From Strongyloides papillosus (Eukaryota > Nematoda > Chromadorea > Rhabditida > Strongyloididae), in the NCBI GenBank assembly GCA_005656395.1, contig SRSI01000006.1:1-64000 (forward strand): a DNA stretch of 64,000 bases. Reading direction: 5' to 3'. The position numbers and the translations under genes are program-made. Numbering within the stretch: position 1 is the first letter of the stretch; each line of letters opens with the position of its first letter. Shown here piece after piece: positions 63,001-64,000 of the stretch. The notes under the pieces were generated by a model. The model made no database searches, was not told the origin of the DNA, and was given only the letters and a program-made list of their open reading frames with translations.

Positions 63001-64000
63001 TAACCATACCTCAATATACTCCATAAACGATATTAAAAAGTGATTAAAGAATATTTTAAAAGTTATTTTTCAAATATATGCTTAACTATTATATATTTTA
63101 TTCTCCTCCTTGTAAACAAGAAATAAACTAACATCATATATACACTCATATTAATGATACCAGGATTGAGAAAAAGAGTTACTAACACAGTATGGGATAT
63201 TTAACATTTATACTTTATTCTTTATTTTAATAAACCCCAGCTTTGAGAAATATAAAGAAAAAGAGAATATTATAAAAAGTATTTTCTTTTTAATTCTCCT
63301 CCTCTTTTATAGTTTCAAGGAGTATATTAACATATATTTGAGGGGGCATATTTTTCCTTTCAAAGTATGTAACATTTTAATTTTTATTTCAATTCATATA
63401 ATTTTTTTATATGTTATTATAAGGTATTCTACTATATTTAAAGTACATTATCTTACTTTATTTAAAATAAAAGATGATATATAAATTTAAAAAGAATCTA
63501 TGAGTAGTATAGTATATATATTATATTTCTATATATAATTTTTCAATATTTAAAAATAACTTTGTTCTAGGGATATTATGTAATTTATCTTATTAAACAT
63601 ATATAGGGGTGTTTTATATAAAATGAGGAAGCATCTTTAAGTATTGTTCAGTAAAAAAGCGGCTGATAAAAGAATAGTAGAGTGATAATGATAAATAGAA
63701 ATGTCAAAAGACAATCACATTTCTAAATCTCTATCTTCATCTAATTATTTCTTCAAAAGAACATTTTTTTTGAGAAATATCAAATCATTAATAATATTTT
63801 AGGTAAATTTCTTTATTATAATGAATCAAAATAATTGATTTTATTTCATGTGCTTATATTTATTTGTTTTTTGATTTATTAAATTCATTCCAATAAGATA
63901 TTGATGGATGTTTTTTTAACATTTTTTTATTCTCTCTACATATTGTTATTTTACTTACATCTATTTATAGAGTTTTGATGACTGCTTCAAATAACAGTAA
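60036..64000. other. Gene-poor right end with two complexity islands
   Basis: KSR 3' UTR then AT-rich sequence. Two stretches, about 60880-61030 and 61180-61390, have much more balanced composition than the rest and short open frames on both strands (see the next entry and findings). From 61400 to 64000 I see nothing that I can support. Confidence 0.5.
61256..61382 (-). CDS. Candidate terminal exon in a GC-richer island
   Basis: On the minus strand a TTTTAG acceptor precedes a 127-nt stretch that is open to a TAG in one frame (YTILWNPVQSCLDVGNLCRS then LQRFLMLDLHQLQEK). A second frame, interrupted once by TGA, also looks protein-like and ends SEWFTKIPHVRPSSITGEI, VKSA, TAA at 61242-61244. 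A plus-strand frame from an ATG at 61288 gives MRNLCKPLRQRLPTSRQD. I cannot choose between these, and the island could be a non-coding RNA. No upstream exon was found to pair with it. Confidence 0.22.

Overview
The window looks like nuclear DNA from a very AT-rich nematode. My best guess is the Strongyloides group, inferred rather than proven. The reasons are: base composition that I judge by eye to be far below 30% GC; short spliceosomal introns with GTAAGT/GTATGT donors and TTTTCAG/TTTTAG acceptors; pyrimidine-AG sites just upstream of several start codons (candidate trans-splice acceptors); two tandem transthyretin-like genes, a nematode-expanded secreted family; a stand-alone WHEP-prolyl-tRNA synthetase; and a DUOX maturation factor. 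All multi-exon models were built by hand by matching splice sites and reading phase.

Layout, left to right. (1) 1-8.5 kb: a minus-strand gene with small exons and long introns, running off the left edge, with a GAF-like region that may belong to a cyclic-nucleotide phosphodiesterase. (2) 11.6-14.8 kb: a complete, catalytically intact type II membrane dipeptidyl peptidase of the DPP4/DPP6/DPP10 family. (3) 14.8-25.2 kb: mostly gene-poor, with one small thioredoxin-like (nucleoredoxin/tryparedoxin type) gene at 19.8 kb. (4) 25.2-29.2 kb: p70 S6 kinase, convergent with a DUOXA gene, then a small, apparently broken gene. (5) 31.5-35.7 kb: a MITD1-like gene, a higher-complexity island, and an uncharacterised gene. 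(6) 36.4-51.1 kb: the gene-dense core, with kinesin-13, an acidic small protein, two transthyretin-like genes, two small uncharacterised genes, UTP14, prolyl-tRNA synthetase, a glycine-rich secreted protein, 2,4-dienoyl-CoA reductase, and a GATAD1-like/BLOC1S1 pair spaced like an operon. (7) 52.4-60.0 kb: a two-exon G-protein gamma subunit and a KSR (kinase suppressor of Ras) scaffold/pseudokinase. (8) 60-64 kb: gene-poor, with two higher-complexity islands.

Several genes act in connected signalling or trafficking processes: S6K downstream of TORC1, KSR on the Ras-MAPK pathway, G-gamma in receptor signalling, MITD1-like with ESCRT-III and BLOS1 with lysosome-related organelles. They are interleaved with housekeeping genes and nothing suggests that the window is one functional cluster. 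I found no phage, plasmid, CRISPR array, rRNA, tRNA, spliced-leader RNA or recognisable transposon. I did not find a clear novel system. The most interesting items are the unexplained complexity islands (33.4-33.7 kb and 60.9-61.4 kb), the broken small gene at 28.9-29.2 kb, and the atypical architectures of the KSR, DPP, MITD1-like and GATAD1-like proteins.
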